A DNA stretch of 64,000 bases from Dicyema japonicum (lineage: Eukaryota > Dicyemida > Rhombozoa > Dicyemidae), in contig RDEW01000003.1 in the NCBI GenBank assembly GCA_011109175.1, positions 682,001 through 746,000 of the forward strand, given 5' to 3'. The notes below the pieces were generated by a model. That model was given only the letters and a program-made list of their open reading frames with translations. It did not search any database and had not been told where the DNA came from. Below are positions 20,440-32,349 of the stretch, piece by piece. The first letter of the stretch is position 1. Each line of letters starts with the position of its first letter. The position numbers and the translations under genes were made by a program.

Positions 20440-21350
20440 TGACGTTTTAACTTAAAAGTTATAAAATAATTATAACTTTATGAAATAATAATGTATAAAA
20501 AAACTTACCTCCGCCTCGTGAGCTCCCGCCTCAAAAGTTAAGAATAACGAAAGGACCCTGAGATACTAAGAGCAAATGAGATTTGTGAGAGTCTGCGTAT
20601 TGTGGATATATTTTTGAAGTCATAGATGTAGTCGAAGTCACCCTTGTATTGGTGACTTGGTTGTGATTTAAAATGGGTTTAAAAAACTTTAGAAAAAATA
20701 GAGAATTTTTTTTGTTCTCTTTTTTATTTGTTCGGAAAAAAATGGATTTAATTACGCACCAAAATATAGGGAGTTTTAATTTTTTTAAAAGGCTAAAGTT
20801 AAGTTTGTATTTTTAAAATTCTATTTTTGTTAAAAAAATTGATCATTCAATAGAAAAAATCGAGACCTGTTTTTTATTTGTATCGCTTTAATCACCGGAC
20901 TAGAAACCGTAAAATTGATGAGTTAAACTAGATAGGCCTCAGTTTCCATTTACGGGGTATCTTTGAATGGTCCTGTCAAAGTAAAGTCGATTTTCAATGA
21001 TCGTATAGAAAATTCTTAGGTGACTGTATTTTGCCAATGATAACTTGAAAAGGTTAGATTGACTACAACAGCAGTACTAAATAGTTAATTGGTAAGAAAG
21101 TTTGGTATGGTGTACCTTTATTGTACGGAATGTCTACTAATCGTAATAATGGATCAAAGTCAATACCTTCCTTTTCGTAAGCACGGACAAAGTGACGGAC
21201 AGTGGGGCAAATAAGTCATAGCACACATCATTTTTCTTAATTTGACATTTTATAATGATAACTTTTTCTATTTAGTTTATCACACTACATAATATTGCAT
21301 TATTTTTAACACATTTTTTATTAATAAAAAAATTATTTAAAATAAAATTA
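20440..21350. other. Stretch without recognised genes
   Basis: AT-rich, with long T and A runs. No domain recognised. Confidence 0.35.
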
Positions 21351-21357
21351 TAAATAA

Positions 21358-23393
21358 CTAGGACGACAAAATGACGAAGGCGCTACCTCTGATAATCTCC
21401 ATCTCAAGCCTCTGCCTCAACCAGAGTCCCTCCCGTGGCTCACATCTTTTTGAGGCGAGTTTGCTTCCAATGCTGGAGAGAAAGGCGTCCGTCATTGCTC
21501 CCACGATTCCAGTTGTCTCCAAAGCAATAAGGGTGAAATAGTATTGGTCTTCACGGGATTCGTATTTGCAGATCTTCTTGGGCTCTGCCTGGTCCGCTGC
21601 GTCTCCAAGAGAGTGCGTCGCCGTCAGCGATCTGGCCCCTAAGAAGGTGTCCACACACGTTGCGTCGAAGACGAGTGATTTTCCGTGAGAGTATGGTAAT
21701 AACGTCATGCCATCCGTCATCATCCTTTCGCCTCTGTCTAAGCCAAAACATTCCAATTGGGCCGATAATCCCTCAACCTTGATTGCTCGAGAAAGGATGT
21801 ATTTGAATGCTGCGTGACTCGGCGCTCGACTAGCACTTCGTTAGCAAGAGAGTGGATGTAAGTCCTTAGTAACAACGTCCCAGCCGCAACTGCATATGTG
21901 TTTCAGACATATGTTTAGTCATAGGCGCAGTGCCACCCCTATCCTCAGGCTGTTTTCGTCAAGGAGGGTCCCCAGATGTGGAAACGGTAGGGCTTCGAGC
22001 CAAACTCCATTTCCGCAATGTGCGGCCGACTTAATAATTGCTAGTCGGTGTTGGTTGGCGCTTGTCTTAGCAGCCTCCAGAGTGCTCATACATACAGTTG
22101 AGTCCAACTCTTCTGGCAAGCAAAGTTCGACCGGAATTCCAAGACCAACTCTCCCCACAGCTTGCTAACTCTATCATGCTCCGAATCCAAGGTATGTCCA
22201 GTTGCGTTACGTAGGACTGCTTGGACTAAGCGACTGCAGCTCTCAAAAGATGATAGTAGGCAGGGCGCCCTCTCCGGGCAGTGAATTTAGCAGCAAGCCT
22301 TCGAAAGTATTTACCGATCGCTATTGAGCTGACACCTCCATCTCCTTAGACACCTCTATTAATGCCAATAGATGTCCATAAAAAGAAGATCTCTAGCAAA
22401 TTTTGGAATATCACCATTAACTATTCGAGTGAGCAGCCAGGTGATAGACGTTAACTTCAGCAGTAGCTTCGGAAGTTAAGTCCTTTACATGGCTTGGGCA
22501 CTAGCCGTTCAGACCTCCGCAGCTATTGGGAGCAAAAGACTTTATTCCACGCACTACTTCAAATTCCGTGGGAGTAAATGACAGGAGGTCTTCTGGCATT
22601 GTCAAGTTCCGCTGGATCGGTGGTGGAGCAGGGTGCTTCCTTCTCAGTAACTCCAAGACTGTTCGGCACGGCTTCGACAGTGATTTGTATCAAGACACTA
22701 ACTACTCTTACAGCTGCGCGAACGTCCCCTTCCATCAGTTTTCGGTTCACTCTCTCTTGACAACTGTTTACGCCTAAGTACTTGCTCAGGCTCGATTCCT
22801 GAGTCTTGCTGCGTTGAAGTGGCCAAAAAAGGTAAAAGCATTCTTCTTGATATTTGAGGCCAGTGATCCGTTGTGAGCTTGCTCTGAGGCAGAAATTCCT
22901 AGAGTCATAGATTCAAAGCTCAGTAGACGTATCCAAGAGGCCTGGTCGCTGGTACTGATGGCTTTATAAATTAATGACGTGAGGCATTCAGCAGCGGGAA
23001 TTCGAGCGGCCTTTGGTAACCTCAGTGGAATCCGTCTACTTTTCCGACTCTCCGATAGGCGTAACAAAAAGGGTTCGATTTGTCCAGAATAAGAGGGATG
23101 ACTGAATTCAGCCGGAAGACGGCACCGAGCGGGGTCGGCTCGGCATCCATACAGTATGCGCAGTCCCATTTGTATAGAGATCTCGCAGCCAATTTCGACA
23201 TTCGGACACACCCGAGGTGGAAAAATCTCCCGCAAGATGTGCAATTCAACCCGTACTTCCTCGCGTTGCAATATCCACAAGACACGCACTGCTCTTTCGA
23301 TCTCGCAGGTAGAAGTAGTATTTCTTCGAATGTAACGTGATCCATAGATGGACAGTGAACAGAGTCAGACTTGGCCTGATTAGCTTTCTGCAT
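21358..23393 (-). mobile_element. PHD-finger non-LTR retroelement, RT core lost
   Basis: Minus-strand order: a PHD-like zinc finger (23,393-23,100; CVSCGYCNARKYGLNC, CGRFFHLGC, WDCAYC), LPKAARIPAAECLTSLIYKA (22,786-23,060), EGDVRAAVRVVSVL (22,720), then, with no recognisable RT motifs between, VWLEALPFPHLGTLLDENSL (21,920-22,160). The C-terminal cassette follows: DGMTLLPYSHGKSLVFDATC, VDTF, GIVGAMTDAFLSSIGSK and REGLWLRQRL (21,756-21,358). This order is known from a family of animal non-LTR polyproteins. Here the stretch 22.2-22.55 kb is too short to hold an RT, so the catalytic core was deleted. Multiple frameshifts. Cassette-only fragments of this family are scattered at 5.8, 6.8, 14.0, 49.3, 51.3 and 53.8 kb. 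Confidence 0.75.
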
Positions 23394-23399
23394 GTACTT

Positions 23400-24050
23400 T
23401 TCTGATTTTCCTTTCTTTTTCTCTTCTTCTTATCACCACAACGACCACAACAAGTAGAATGTCAAAAAAAATTTTCTATTATTATTTTCATGAATTTCAA
23501 ATAAATATCATTAAAAATGCACTTTAACTGAAAAATGTCAAATTTTATGTGGAAAAAAGTGATGGGACTATCAAAGAAATATGGATTTTTTCTGCAATAA
23601 GATATGAATGATTATTTTTGGTAGCTTCTTTTTTCTTTGAAATGATATTAAAATTGATTAATAGATTCTGATTAGTATAAATACACTTTCATTTTTCGCT
23701 TGTTATTAAAATTATCATGTCGACGAGAAAAGAGCATGGACCTAAGACAACGAGTTGTAACGACCAAAGAGGTAAAAGTTATGGAGAGATTTCTAAATTG
23801 TTGACATTACCATAAAGTACTGTTCGAATATTATCACCCGATGGAAACAACACGGAACTGTTATTAATCCACCAAGATCAGGTGCTCCGAGGAAAATATT
23901 TCAACGTTCTTGCTCATTAATTCTGCCGAATGTACAGCAGCGAATTTTAAACCAGGGACTTTTTGCCCTGCACTTATAACACTGCGTCATCTCGCTATAA
24001 TAACGATAAATGAACTCAACAGAAATATGAATAATTAGTGATAAGAATAG
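23400..24050. other. Stretch without recognised genes
   Basis: At 23,715-23,960 a plus-strand frame suggests an HTH-type transposase start (sequence near gtcgacgagaaaagagcatg...ggagagatttctaaattg, as in Tc1/mariner helix-turn-helix), but it is short and broken. Otherwise nothing recognised. Confidence 0.3.
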
Positions 24051-24053
24051 TAA

Positions 24054-25942
24054 TTAAACTGCAGGTGTATCTGATAACTGGATCTTTTTAACTGGGCGGT
24101 TTAACCAGCGAGCACATGGCTTGAAGATATTCAGATTGTACTTCTAAAAGTAATCATTCAATTAACATAGGCGTAGATTGTGTATCCAATCGCGTGGATG
24201 GGGATTGGGAGAATGCAGAGAAGGGACAAGAAAATATTCGCTCCGCGGGAGACTGGTGTGGTTGCAGTGTCGGCGGGAACGTAGTGGATGTATTTGGAAA
24301 TCAGCATAAGCTATTTATGAAGATCAATGTTTTACCACGGCAGAAGCGGGGGTAACAAAAATAAACATCGTCTTCCAAAGGTACCCCGATTTCCTTCCAG
24401 TCATCAATTCGACTTCTTTAGCGAAATTTCTATAATCTTTAAATATAATTTGAAATATAACCGTAAACGTATATTAAGCATACTATCTCGAAGATGCCGA
24501 CCCACAGAAACCCAGAACTCGAGCCACTATCATATATGTCTATGTAATAGAATCCCCCCTATTGTAAATATCACAAAGATGCCTGAAATGTCATTGGAAG
24601 GCCGCAGAGGAAGCTAACCAAACATGATATTCCTCTAACAATGACACTTGTTGTCCTTGAAGCGTTCGGAAACAGGTAGTTTTCAATGGGAGCGACAAAT
24701 CCTTCCACTAACGAAATCTAAAATGTCCTCATTCCACCAACCATCGTCCCAAAGCCCAAGCAAAACATCATCAAATAAAATAAGGCTGCCCAAAACTGAG
24801 GAATTGGCAACGTCGCGATCGACGCTGGATAACTAATAAAAGCCAATGAAGACCCTGTGCTGTAATGTATTATGTCAACCATATTTTGTTACCGCACTGA
24901 CGTTGGTCTTTGCTAAATAAGCCAAGTGACCAGTCGCAGCGAAAATGGCAAACCCAGAATAAAGGGATGTTATGCTGTTGAGGGAACCAACAATTAGGGT
25001 ATCAACCAAGAAGTTGTTGTTGTATTTGTTGAAGCTAGCCAATGTTATTATTGCCCCCGAACAGGTCGCTGATGAGAAGAATATCTGATTTGCGGCTTCT
25101 TCCCAAATCTAAATATGAAAATAAATTTCACCTTGATTCTCGTGATTTGAGAAATGTCCGGATTTAAGTAAAATTTAATCCCCTCCTTAGATCCCTTAAG
25201 AGTCAATCCTTTGATGAGTAAAACAGTCATAATTACGTAAGGCAGCACTGCAGTGACATAGGTAATCTAAGATTAGAGTTTCCTCACTTTTCCGATTGAC
25301 TTTACAGACTTGATTACGCATAAAAATACCAAAGTCCAGGAGACAAAGTAGGTCACACACAGTCCCGGAATAATGTACCCCCGATATTCTATGGAGCTCG
25401 TCAACTGTATAATTTCATTGCTAACTGTTATATAACCATTACTAGAAAAACTGCTTCGAACTACTCCCACTCGTGCCTAATTTGAGATACTTAAAGATAC
25501 AATTCACATTCCATGAGTTGTTACAGGTCGTCCAAGGCAATGTCTTTCGGAAGGAGTAGTACAGGTACTCAATGAATTGGGAGACGAGGACATTGTAATA
25601 TAACCCAATCATCCAACCGATAATTGCACCGGAATATCCAACTCCTAAATATGCCGTTGAAATTGCCACCTCTAAATATGGGAGAAATATCCCAGCAGCA
25701 GACGCAATCTAATCCAGTGAACTGACCTAAGCCCACCTCCAAGTAAATCATCGGATAACCAATGATGATTAAGCTCATAATATATGGAATCAGGAACGCA
25801 CCTATATATTGGAATATTTCTAACCTCCCCCAAACTTGAAGCACAAGTAAGGAAATCTCCAAATATTACCCAATCCAACAGCGAACGACAGCAGTGATAA
25901 TGTAAATTCAACTCTTTTTGCCCAATTCATTTTCTGGCCCAT
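24054..25942 (-). CDS. SLC6 family (Na+/Cl--dependent neurotransmitter/amino-acid) transporter
   Basis: Twelve exons separated by eleven introns of 21-31 nt give an uninterrupted 539-residue frame (exon lengths sum to 1,620). Introns lie at 25802-25824, 25645-25669, 25477-25507, 25267-25287, 25109-25131, 24855-24879, 24718-24741, 24559-24582, 24437-24461, 24311-24335 and 24144-24166. Diagnostic motifs: [12 protein letters not shown] in TM1 (Na1 site), [15 protein letters not shown] in TM2, [11 protein letters not shown] in the second extracellular loop, [22 protein letters not shown] in TM6, [26 protein letters not shown] and [12 protein letters not shown]. The length is typical of the family and about 12 membrane segments are expected. 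The intron at 24,559 starts with GC instead of GT, and the one at 25,477 could end at either of two donors, but only the 31-nt version keeps the frame. Substrate cannot be told from sequence. The short N-terminus (start at 25,942) leaves room for an earlier exon. Confidence 0.9.
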
Positions 25943-25989
25943 TCTGATTTACAGTTTCCAATAATTTAGTGCAAATATATTTATAGTAA

Positions 25990-28100
25990 TGTGGTCTATT
26001 GCATAAGAATTCTCATAAAACCCATTAAGATAACAAAATTGTGGAAATTTGACTTAAAATCAATTTATTTTTATCTTATTGATATTGCTTCAAACATTAC
26101 CGACAATGGCTTATCAAACGATTTTATCTTCAAAGACGGATTATTAGTGATGGGAGGTGAGCTGGGGACATACGGACATAGCTCTGATGCACTATAGTCT
26201 AAGGTTATCTCCTCAGGGTTGATGCAACCTCTCGTAGCTGGACTCTGGAAACATCATAAAGCAGAAGTTTTAAAATATGAGGGCATACAACAATGTCTGC
26301 GTTCGATTTCCATGTGGATAAATTGGGAGAGCAAGTTAATAACACTCTGTTTTGAGGGGGAACAGTGAATTAGACATTTATTCTCTAAATTTCCTGATAA
26401 TGAAAACAAAATAGAGTAATCCTAAAAAACATGAAATTTCCAAATTTATCATTTCGTCAATTATTTTTCTTTTGTTGTAGATTGTAAATGATGATGTTAT
26501 AAGCCACGATTGTTGAAATTATTATGACAATCTGACGCAACAACAATCAAATGCAAAAATAGTGAGATATTTATGGGATTACTCATGGTGATTACCCACC
26601 GGGAGTTAACATTCTTAATGACACTTGGGTTGTCTTAAGGTAAAATTTTGCGGTCTAAAAATATCAATTGGCTTTATCTATTGTTGTGACAATATGAGTA
26701 TAATTTAGGCTTAAAATTCTGGAATGTCAGTATTTTAAACCTTTTTTTGTATAGTTCCTATGAAAAAAATCGTCCCTGTCAAAAATTTATCGCTTCCCCA
26801 TAATAACTATAGTAATGTTATATTAGGTCGATTTTTGTCAATAAAGTCAAAAATTTACATGTTCTTTAAAATTGTTTAAAACTTATAAAAAGTGATTTTA
26901 AAAAATATATTGTATAAATCAAAAGTTATAAAATCAAAAAAGTCAAAATTTTGGGCAACGTAAAAAAATAAAAATTTAAATTTTTAGGTCAATAAAGTCA
27001 AAAAATTTTTATTGATTTATATTTTTAATTTATTTTTCGAGTTTTTGAATAAAATACTAACGTGTTAAATTCCGTTCAGTCAGGAAGGTCATCAACATCA
27101 ACTTTACACCGCGTTCAATCAAGAAGGTTATTGATAAGGTTAAGATTTTTATATCTTTTTTACTTCCTTCTATGCAAAATTGTAGACAATTCATGCCAAA
27201 GGTAAGTTTATCGAAGCTATTTTTGAGTTTTTTACATGCATTTATTATAGAATTGAAAAAAATTGGATTCATTTACGAAATCGATGCAGATAAATGTGAA
27301 TAAGCAAATAAATTTCATTAAAATTGGCTATTTACCCAAAATAATTCTGATCAGAAGGGGAAATTGTCTTGAAATTGTTGAATATTATTGTAAAAATATT
27401 TTTGAATTAAAAAATAACAATAAAATTGTATTTCAATATCGATTTATGTGGAATCAAAATTTGGATTTTTAAAGTCAATTTTTAGGTCAAAATTTCGGAT
27501 TCAAAACATTTCCCTATTTATAATTAGTAATTTTATTAAAAGATCTTAAAATTTTCAAATGCTGTATTTTTTGTGGTTTATGTTTTTTATGTGCTATTTT
27601 TTAAATTTTAACTGCTATAAAAATTGTTCTAGTAATTAAAAAATTGGCCCTTCGGACTAATAAAATTCTCTGGTTTCCTGATATAGTTTGACTTCCGACC
27701 AATGAGATGTTCACGTAACTTTGCTATTTTGAGGAACTCGTCAATTAACTTTTAAAATAGATCTTTAAGGATACTTAAAGCTGTCTATAAAGCTTCACCT
27801 GTTTGCACTAAGAAATAATGTTAATGAAAATTAATGTGATATATCAGTTCTTGTGGTTACAACGTTTGCAACATAAAATAGACTAAATTCTATTTTCTAA
27901 ACAAAAGAATAATTGTGGGTGATTATTATTGACCCAGTAATGGGTATTTTCAGAAAAACTAAAGAATGTTTCCTAATGGTAATTTGTGATCGCACAATGG
28001 TAACACATACCAAAGCGATAAAATACAACGTGGCAGTTGACTCAACACATATATGGACTGTTGGCGAGTATATTTGACAAACAGTCTTCAAGATATAGGT
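25990..28100. other. Long AT-rich stretch without recognised genes
   Basis: Very AT-rich, particularly 26.7-27.6 kb, where short strings such as aataaagtcaaaaattt and taggtcaa recur. Short ORFs are low-complexity and not supported. Confidence 0.4.
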
Positions 28101-28104
28101 TCTC

Positions 28105-28142
28105 TTAAAATTTTCTGGGGACCACGTTAAGAAACACTGATC
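28105..28142. repeat. hAT-like transposon end
   Basis: tggggaccacgttaagaaac followed by actgatcta resembles hAT terminal sequence. Compare 2,752-2,786. No transposase is nearby. Confidence 0.35.
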
Positions 28143-28255
28143 TAGACAGTTTATTCGCCTAGTTTATGTGGAGGCAGAAACAACATAATGAATTCTACGC
28201 AATATTGTAGTAATACGGAATTTTTGGTATTAATAAATTAAAAATTAAATTATAA

Positions 28256-28476
28256 TTATTCCAAAGACCAAGGGTAACAAACTAACTAACTCCTTGATCC
28301 TGACTCGTTCCAGCATCCAGAACTTGTCTCCAGGTAACGACATTGTCCCCCGGAGAAGAATAGTTGGATCCTCTTGATGCTGGCTAGGCATTGGGCGTCT
28401 CCTCAGTAAGGTTGATCCAATTACGACATCGGAAGAAAAATAATTTATGACCAACTAGCCACATAGCACCAATTTA
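28256..28476 (-). repeat. Short repeat family M, subtype B, copy 3
   Basis: Same 3' end (ttccaaagaccaagggtaac) and core (ggcattgggcg-ctcctcagt) as copies at 2.96 and 4.14 kb. The head is slightly degraded (tagccacatagcacca). Confidence 0.85.
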
Positions 28477-28533
28477 AAAAAATTAAATATTCGTAAGGGA
28501 AAAAATTAATATTTCTAATTAAAAATTACAATT

Positions 28534-29420
28534 CAGTAAACCCCCATTAATCCAAAGTTCAGTAATCCGAATTTTTTTGATGAGTCACAAAATTGACCAA
28601 GTTACAGGCATTAATAAAGCGAAACTTCCACAATCCGAAGGACATTAATTAAAAATTTAGGATTAGTTCATTCCGTTTTTATTATACTTATACTTTTAAA
28701 TGAATTTACATTTTAAATTTAAAATTTTACAGTCCCACATTGTTAGAAAGAGTCCGAAATTTTTATTGCACAGAAAAGAAAAAATCTCATAGATATTATC
28801 CCATATTGTGAAATAAAAAATGAACCTTTATTTAGGAATTTCGACACTTTCAAAAAATCTTAAAAACCTGTGAAACTTGGAAAACTGTGAAACTATAGTT
28901 AACAAGTCAAGAACTCCAAGTGGTAAGCATCATCAACTTGATGATCCACTTGTTGAATGGATTCCAAGGATCGATGCAATCAATGGTTTTATTACTGAAG
29001 ATATCATTTCGAAAGCTAAGATATTTTATAAAAAGCTTGGAATCAGTGATCTTGAATTTAGTAAATGCTAGACAGATTTAAAGGAAGTTTAATCATATAC
29101 TTAAAATTTTTCATGAAGGAGATAACAGCTTAACACAAGATGAACTTAATTAGAATAGACGAAATATGATTAGTTAAACGAGGTTGACCCTGACGTATTG
29201 CTAAAAATGGATGAAACTGGACTCTTTTTTCAATCTTTCCCTTTAGAAACAATTTCAACTAAAGATAGAATAGGTATAAAGCAATCGAAAGTGAGGATCA
29301 TTATAGCTCTGTGCTAACGCAACTGGAACAATAAAAATTAAACCTTTTATATTGGGTATAGTAAAAGGTCAAGATGTTTAAAAAATTTAGATTTTGAAAA
29401 TTATTGTACTATGCAAATAA
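28534..29420 (+). pseudogene. pogo/Tigger-like transposase relic with terminal repeat
   Basis: A Tigger-type terminus (cagtaaacccccattaatcc) begins at 28,534. Downstream, plus-strand frames give a CENP-B/HTH-like part (28,877-29,068, DPLVEWIPRIDAINGFITED) and then the start of the DDE domain: LLKMDETGLFFQSFP (first catalytic Asp in DETG), STKDRIGIKQSKVR and ALCANATGTIKIKPF. Frameshifts and a stop separate the parts, and the rest of the DDE domain is missing, replaced by a LINE-C 3' end at 29,459. The family normally moves by cut-and-paste at TA sites. Confidence 0.7.
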
Positions 29421-29458
29421 AAGTGATGACAACAGAGCTTTTTAATGTTTTCATCAGT

Positions 29459-30275
29459 CATCTTATTATTAAGGCACTTTCACGAAAGCCATAATGATTA
29501 TAGCCCCGCATGTGCAACACTCAAAGAAACAATATTTATAGTTAGTCTTTTCCATCTTCCTCTGTCGAATGCGAGTGATCTCAATTCGTCCAGGTCGTCT
29601 CCCGTCTTTAGATTTTTTCTCACACGATTTAAGTTTTTGTTTAAGGCTATCGAAAGTGTCGATCTAGATCGTCAGCGGAAGGGTTTTTCGCAACTGTCAA
29701 AGTAATCTTCCATCGCTTTGTTAGCGGGTGCGTCCGGGTTCATTCTTAGTACATGCCCAAATAGCCTCCACCGGGCGTCTATCACATCCTTGCGGATGTA
29801 AGAACACATACACTTGTTGTAGATACCAGTGGTTGATATTCTACGTGGCCACTCCATTTCGAGTAAGTTTCTTAGTTGCCTTCTATGGAACGAATCCAGT
29901 TTCCAATAGTTTCGTTGAAAACTTTCCCCATGTCCCAGCTTATACAGAAGGATCGTTTCACAAACGCGTTGTAAAGCCTGCATCTGATGTCAATTCAAGT
30001 CCGTTGGCCCTTAGCCATCCTTTCTTCAGTTTAGCCCATTGTTGCATTTGCCAGTTTTTCCTCCTTAGTATATCTTCAGCGTCTCCTAGTAGAGAGCCGA
30101 GCTTATTAGTACGTCTCCATCTTTCATGAGTAATATCGTCTTCTCTTTTGATTTCCGTAATTTCAGTTTTGTTAACATTTACGCTGAGAAACCATTTCTC
30201 AAGCTCCGCAGGTGCATTTTCTAGCAGGTGTTGGAGTGCGGTCACGTCCCGTGATACAAAATCCACATCATCGCA
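29459..30275 (-). mobile_element. LINE-C copy: RT C-terminal half and 3' end
   Basis: The minus strand reads (C)DDVDFVSRDVTALQHLLENA, EITEIKREDDITHERW, LGSLLGDAEDI, WAKLKKGW, YNKCMCSYIRKDVIDARWRL, FGHVLRMNPDAPANKAMEDY, then a 3' untranslated end with the hairpin ggcactttcacgaaagcc followed by a TTATTA-type terminus at 29,459. This copy shows the thumb segment deleted from the 10-kb copy. It is interrupted exactly at the YADD catalytic motif by LINE-I (30,281). Confidence 0.8.
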
Positions 30276-30280
30276 TAAGA

Positions 30281-31557
30281 TCAAATCAAATCAAATCAAA
30301 TTTATTCCAAAGTAAGGAGTTAATTAAAGGGATTTTAATCGTGTCCGCCTTTGCGGCCTGGACACTTCACACGTATCCCATCTCCATTGTAGTCGTCCAT
30401 TTAGTACGCATTGAGAAGCTGGTTACCCAACCTTACTTCGATATCTATTTTTACCGGCCTGACAAGGCTATTCTCTTCCTCGGAGAGGCTTTCATGTAAT
30501 TTCCTCCCCAGAGATATTTTTATCGCCGCTCGCCTTGTTTTCTCCAGGCGAGCGAGAATCCTTTCTCTCGAGGGAGTATAATACCATCCCTCGCATCCGT
30601 ATATCAGTCTTGGGAGAATCACAGTTCGGAAGATATAGAGCATTGTATCGGCGTCCAGCATAAGTTTTCTGGAGCAGAACATCGCTTGAACGGCCTTCTT
30701 CCTCCGCTCCTCGATGTCCTTCCGATACGATCCTCTTCCATCCACTGCAATCCCCAGGTATTTCAGGCTAGAGACTCTAGGTATCCGTAGCGTATACAAC
30801 TCTCTCTGGTGTCGACCCAGCCTGCATATTCGCAAGTAACTGGATTTTTCTGTGGATAGTTTCATCCCTGTCCTATCGCACCATGTCCGAACTCTGTCGA
30901 CAAAAGCCCCGATTCGTCGCTCAGAGATGTATGCCTTCAGAGATGAGTCTAGGATTAAGATGTCATCCGCATATATCATCAGCTTGGTCCTAACGTTTTG
31001 TGGAGAAGGAAAGTCTTCCATAAATATGTTGAATAATAGAGGGCTTTAGAATAGACCCCTGCGGCACTCCCCTTTTAAACAATATATCTTCGGAATATCT
31101 TCCACCAACCACCACGTTTGATATCCTCCCAGTCAACAGGTTCTTCAGCCATAAAAACATTTGTCTTGAAATTTTGATCGAACCAATTGACAGAATAAGG
31201 CCTCGTGCCATACACTGTCGAAAGCCTTAGAAATGTCAAGGCAGACAAGGCTCAACTGGCTCCTCTTCTCAAAAGCATTTGCAATCTCATAGTTTAGAGA
31301 GTGAATGCAATTTCCGCACGATCTCCCTGGCCGAAAACCCCATTGGTAACACTGTAGAAAATTAATCTTTTCTATATATTGATTCAATTTCTTGAAAATA
31401 ATCCGTTCCATAATCTTCGATGTAGAACAGATAAGGCTTATAGGCCTATAACTAAGAGGATCTTTCCTCTACTTTCCAGGTTTAGGGATTATCTTTACAA
31501 TTGAGTGCTTCCATAGTGAAGGGGAATGTCCGAGCTTGAAACTTGCGTTATACATCA
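30281..31557 (-). mobile_element. LINE-I copy 1: I-like reverse transcriptase, 5' truncated
   Basis: The minus strand shows QWGFRPGRSCGNCIHSLNYE, LVCLDISKAFDSVWH, KRGVPQGSIL, KLMIYADDILIL, MKLSTEKSSYL, YLGIAVDGRGSY and LPRLIYGCEGWYYTPSRERI. These are the palm and thumb of a non-LTR RT with the YADD catalytic pair. The C-terminal 206-residue frame (31,021-30,401) is intact. Two frameshifts separate it from the N-terminal parts. The 3' end is a run of (TTTGA) repeats (30,281-30,302), also seen in copy 3 at 43,355-43,378. The 5' end stops at about 31,557. Confidence 0.85.
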
Positions 31558-31869
31558 TTATTTAATGATAATGAGATGCTCATCCATGAAGAAACTACTG
31601 AAGTGAAACCACTAAACAAGAATAAAATAGCATAAAAGTTAAGTGAAATTGAATAGAATCTTCTTGAGAACGTTGAAAACGAAAGGATGTCGTCCTTATT
31701 ACATCTATTAGAAGAATTAAAGCAAATATTAGAAATATAAAAAATAAACATGGGAATTGAATTTTATTTTTTATAGAATTTAATAACTCAAAAAAATCAA
31801 TAATGTAGTCAAATTAACACAGCCAACCATCCAAAGTGAACCCCGCCGACAATATCGACGTCGTTGCTT

Positions 31870-32230
31870 TTCACGATTGCAGCAGAGATCAACTGGAGAA
31901 GCCACCGGGGTCTCACGTGCGAAGATTGGAATTCACAAGGCATTCACTCACTCTCAAATATCTTCCCGCCCATCGTTAGAGCTTCTATACAAACATTTTG
32001 TTCTACCTAGCATCGAGTACGCATGTGCTGCATGGATTACCCCTTTATCAATATCAGCACAGAGCAAGCTGGAAGTTTCACAAAATCGATGTCTCAAGAT
32101 TCTATTGAGATCGTCAAAAAAGACGTCCACCTCGTTACTACGGAGAATACTAAACATCTTTCCAATCATGGAATATCTTACGGAACGTCAGTAGAACTTT
32201 TTCAAGATGGCAAAGTCTCTTGACCATTTC
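31870..32230 (+). mobile_element. LINE-J-like RT C-terminal fragment
   Basis: The plus strand reads IGIHKAFTHSQIS, LELLYKHFVLPSIEYACAAW, SAQSKLEVSQNRCLKILL. This aligns with LLHKQFIEPSISYACASW and the following Q...L region of LINE-J at 8.3 kb. The YADD part is absent. Confidence 0.7.
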
Positions 32231-32349
32231 CTCGGGCCGCACAGCAAATTATATATGGACGCCAGCCCGAGAGATGAAAAAAAATCTTTTACGCTGTGGA
32301 GATTAATCCAGGACTCCAAAACTAACTGCAGGAAAAAGACTGGTATGGA

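Noticed and set aside
25477-25500. 24-nt version of the third SLC6 intron
   Set aside because: It leaves the frame broken before the [11 protein letters not shown] exon. The 31-nt version (25477-25507) keeps the frame and makes the exon total divisible by three.
25645-25740. Frameshift in the SLC6 TM2-TM3 region
   Set aside because: The apparent shift disappears when a 25-nt GT-AG intron (25645-25669) is removed, giving SPIFRG-VGYSG.
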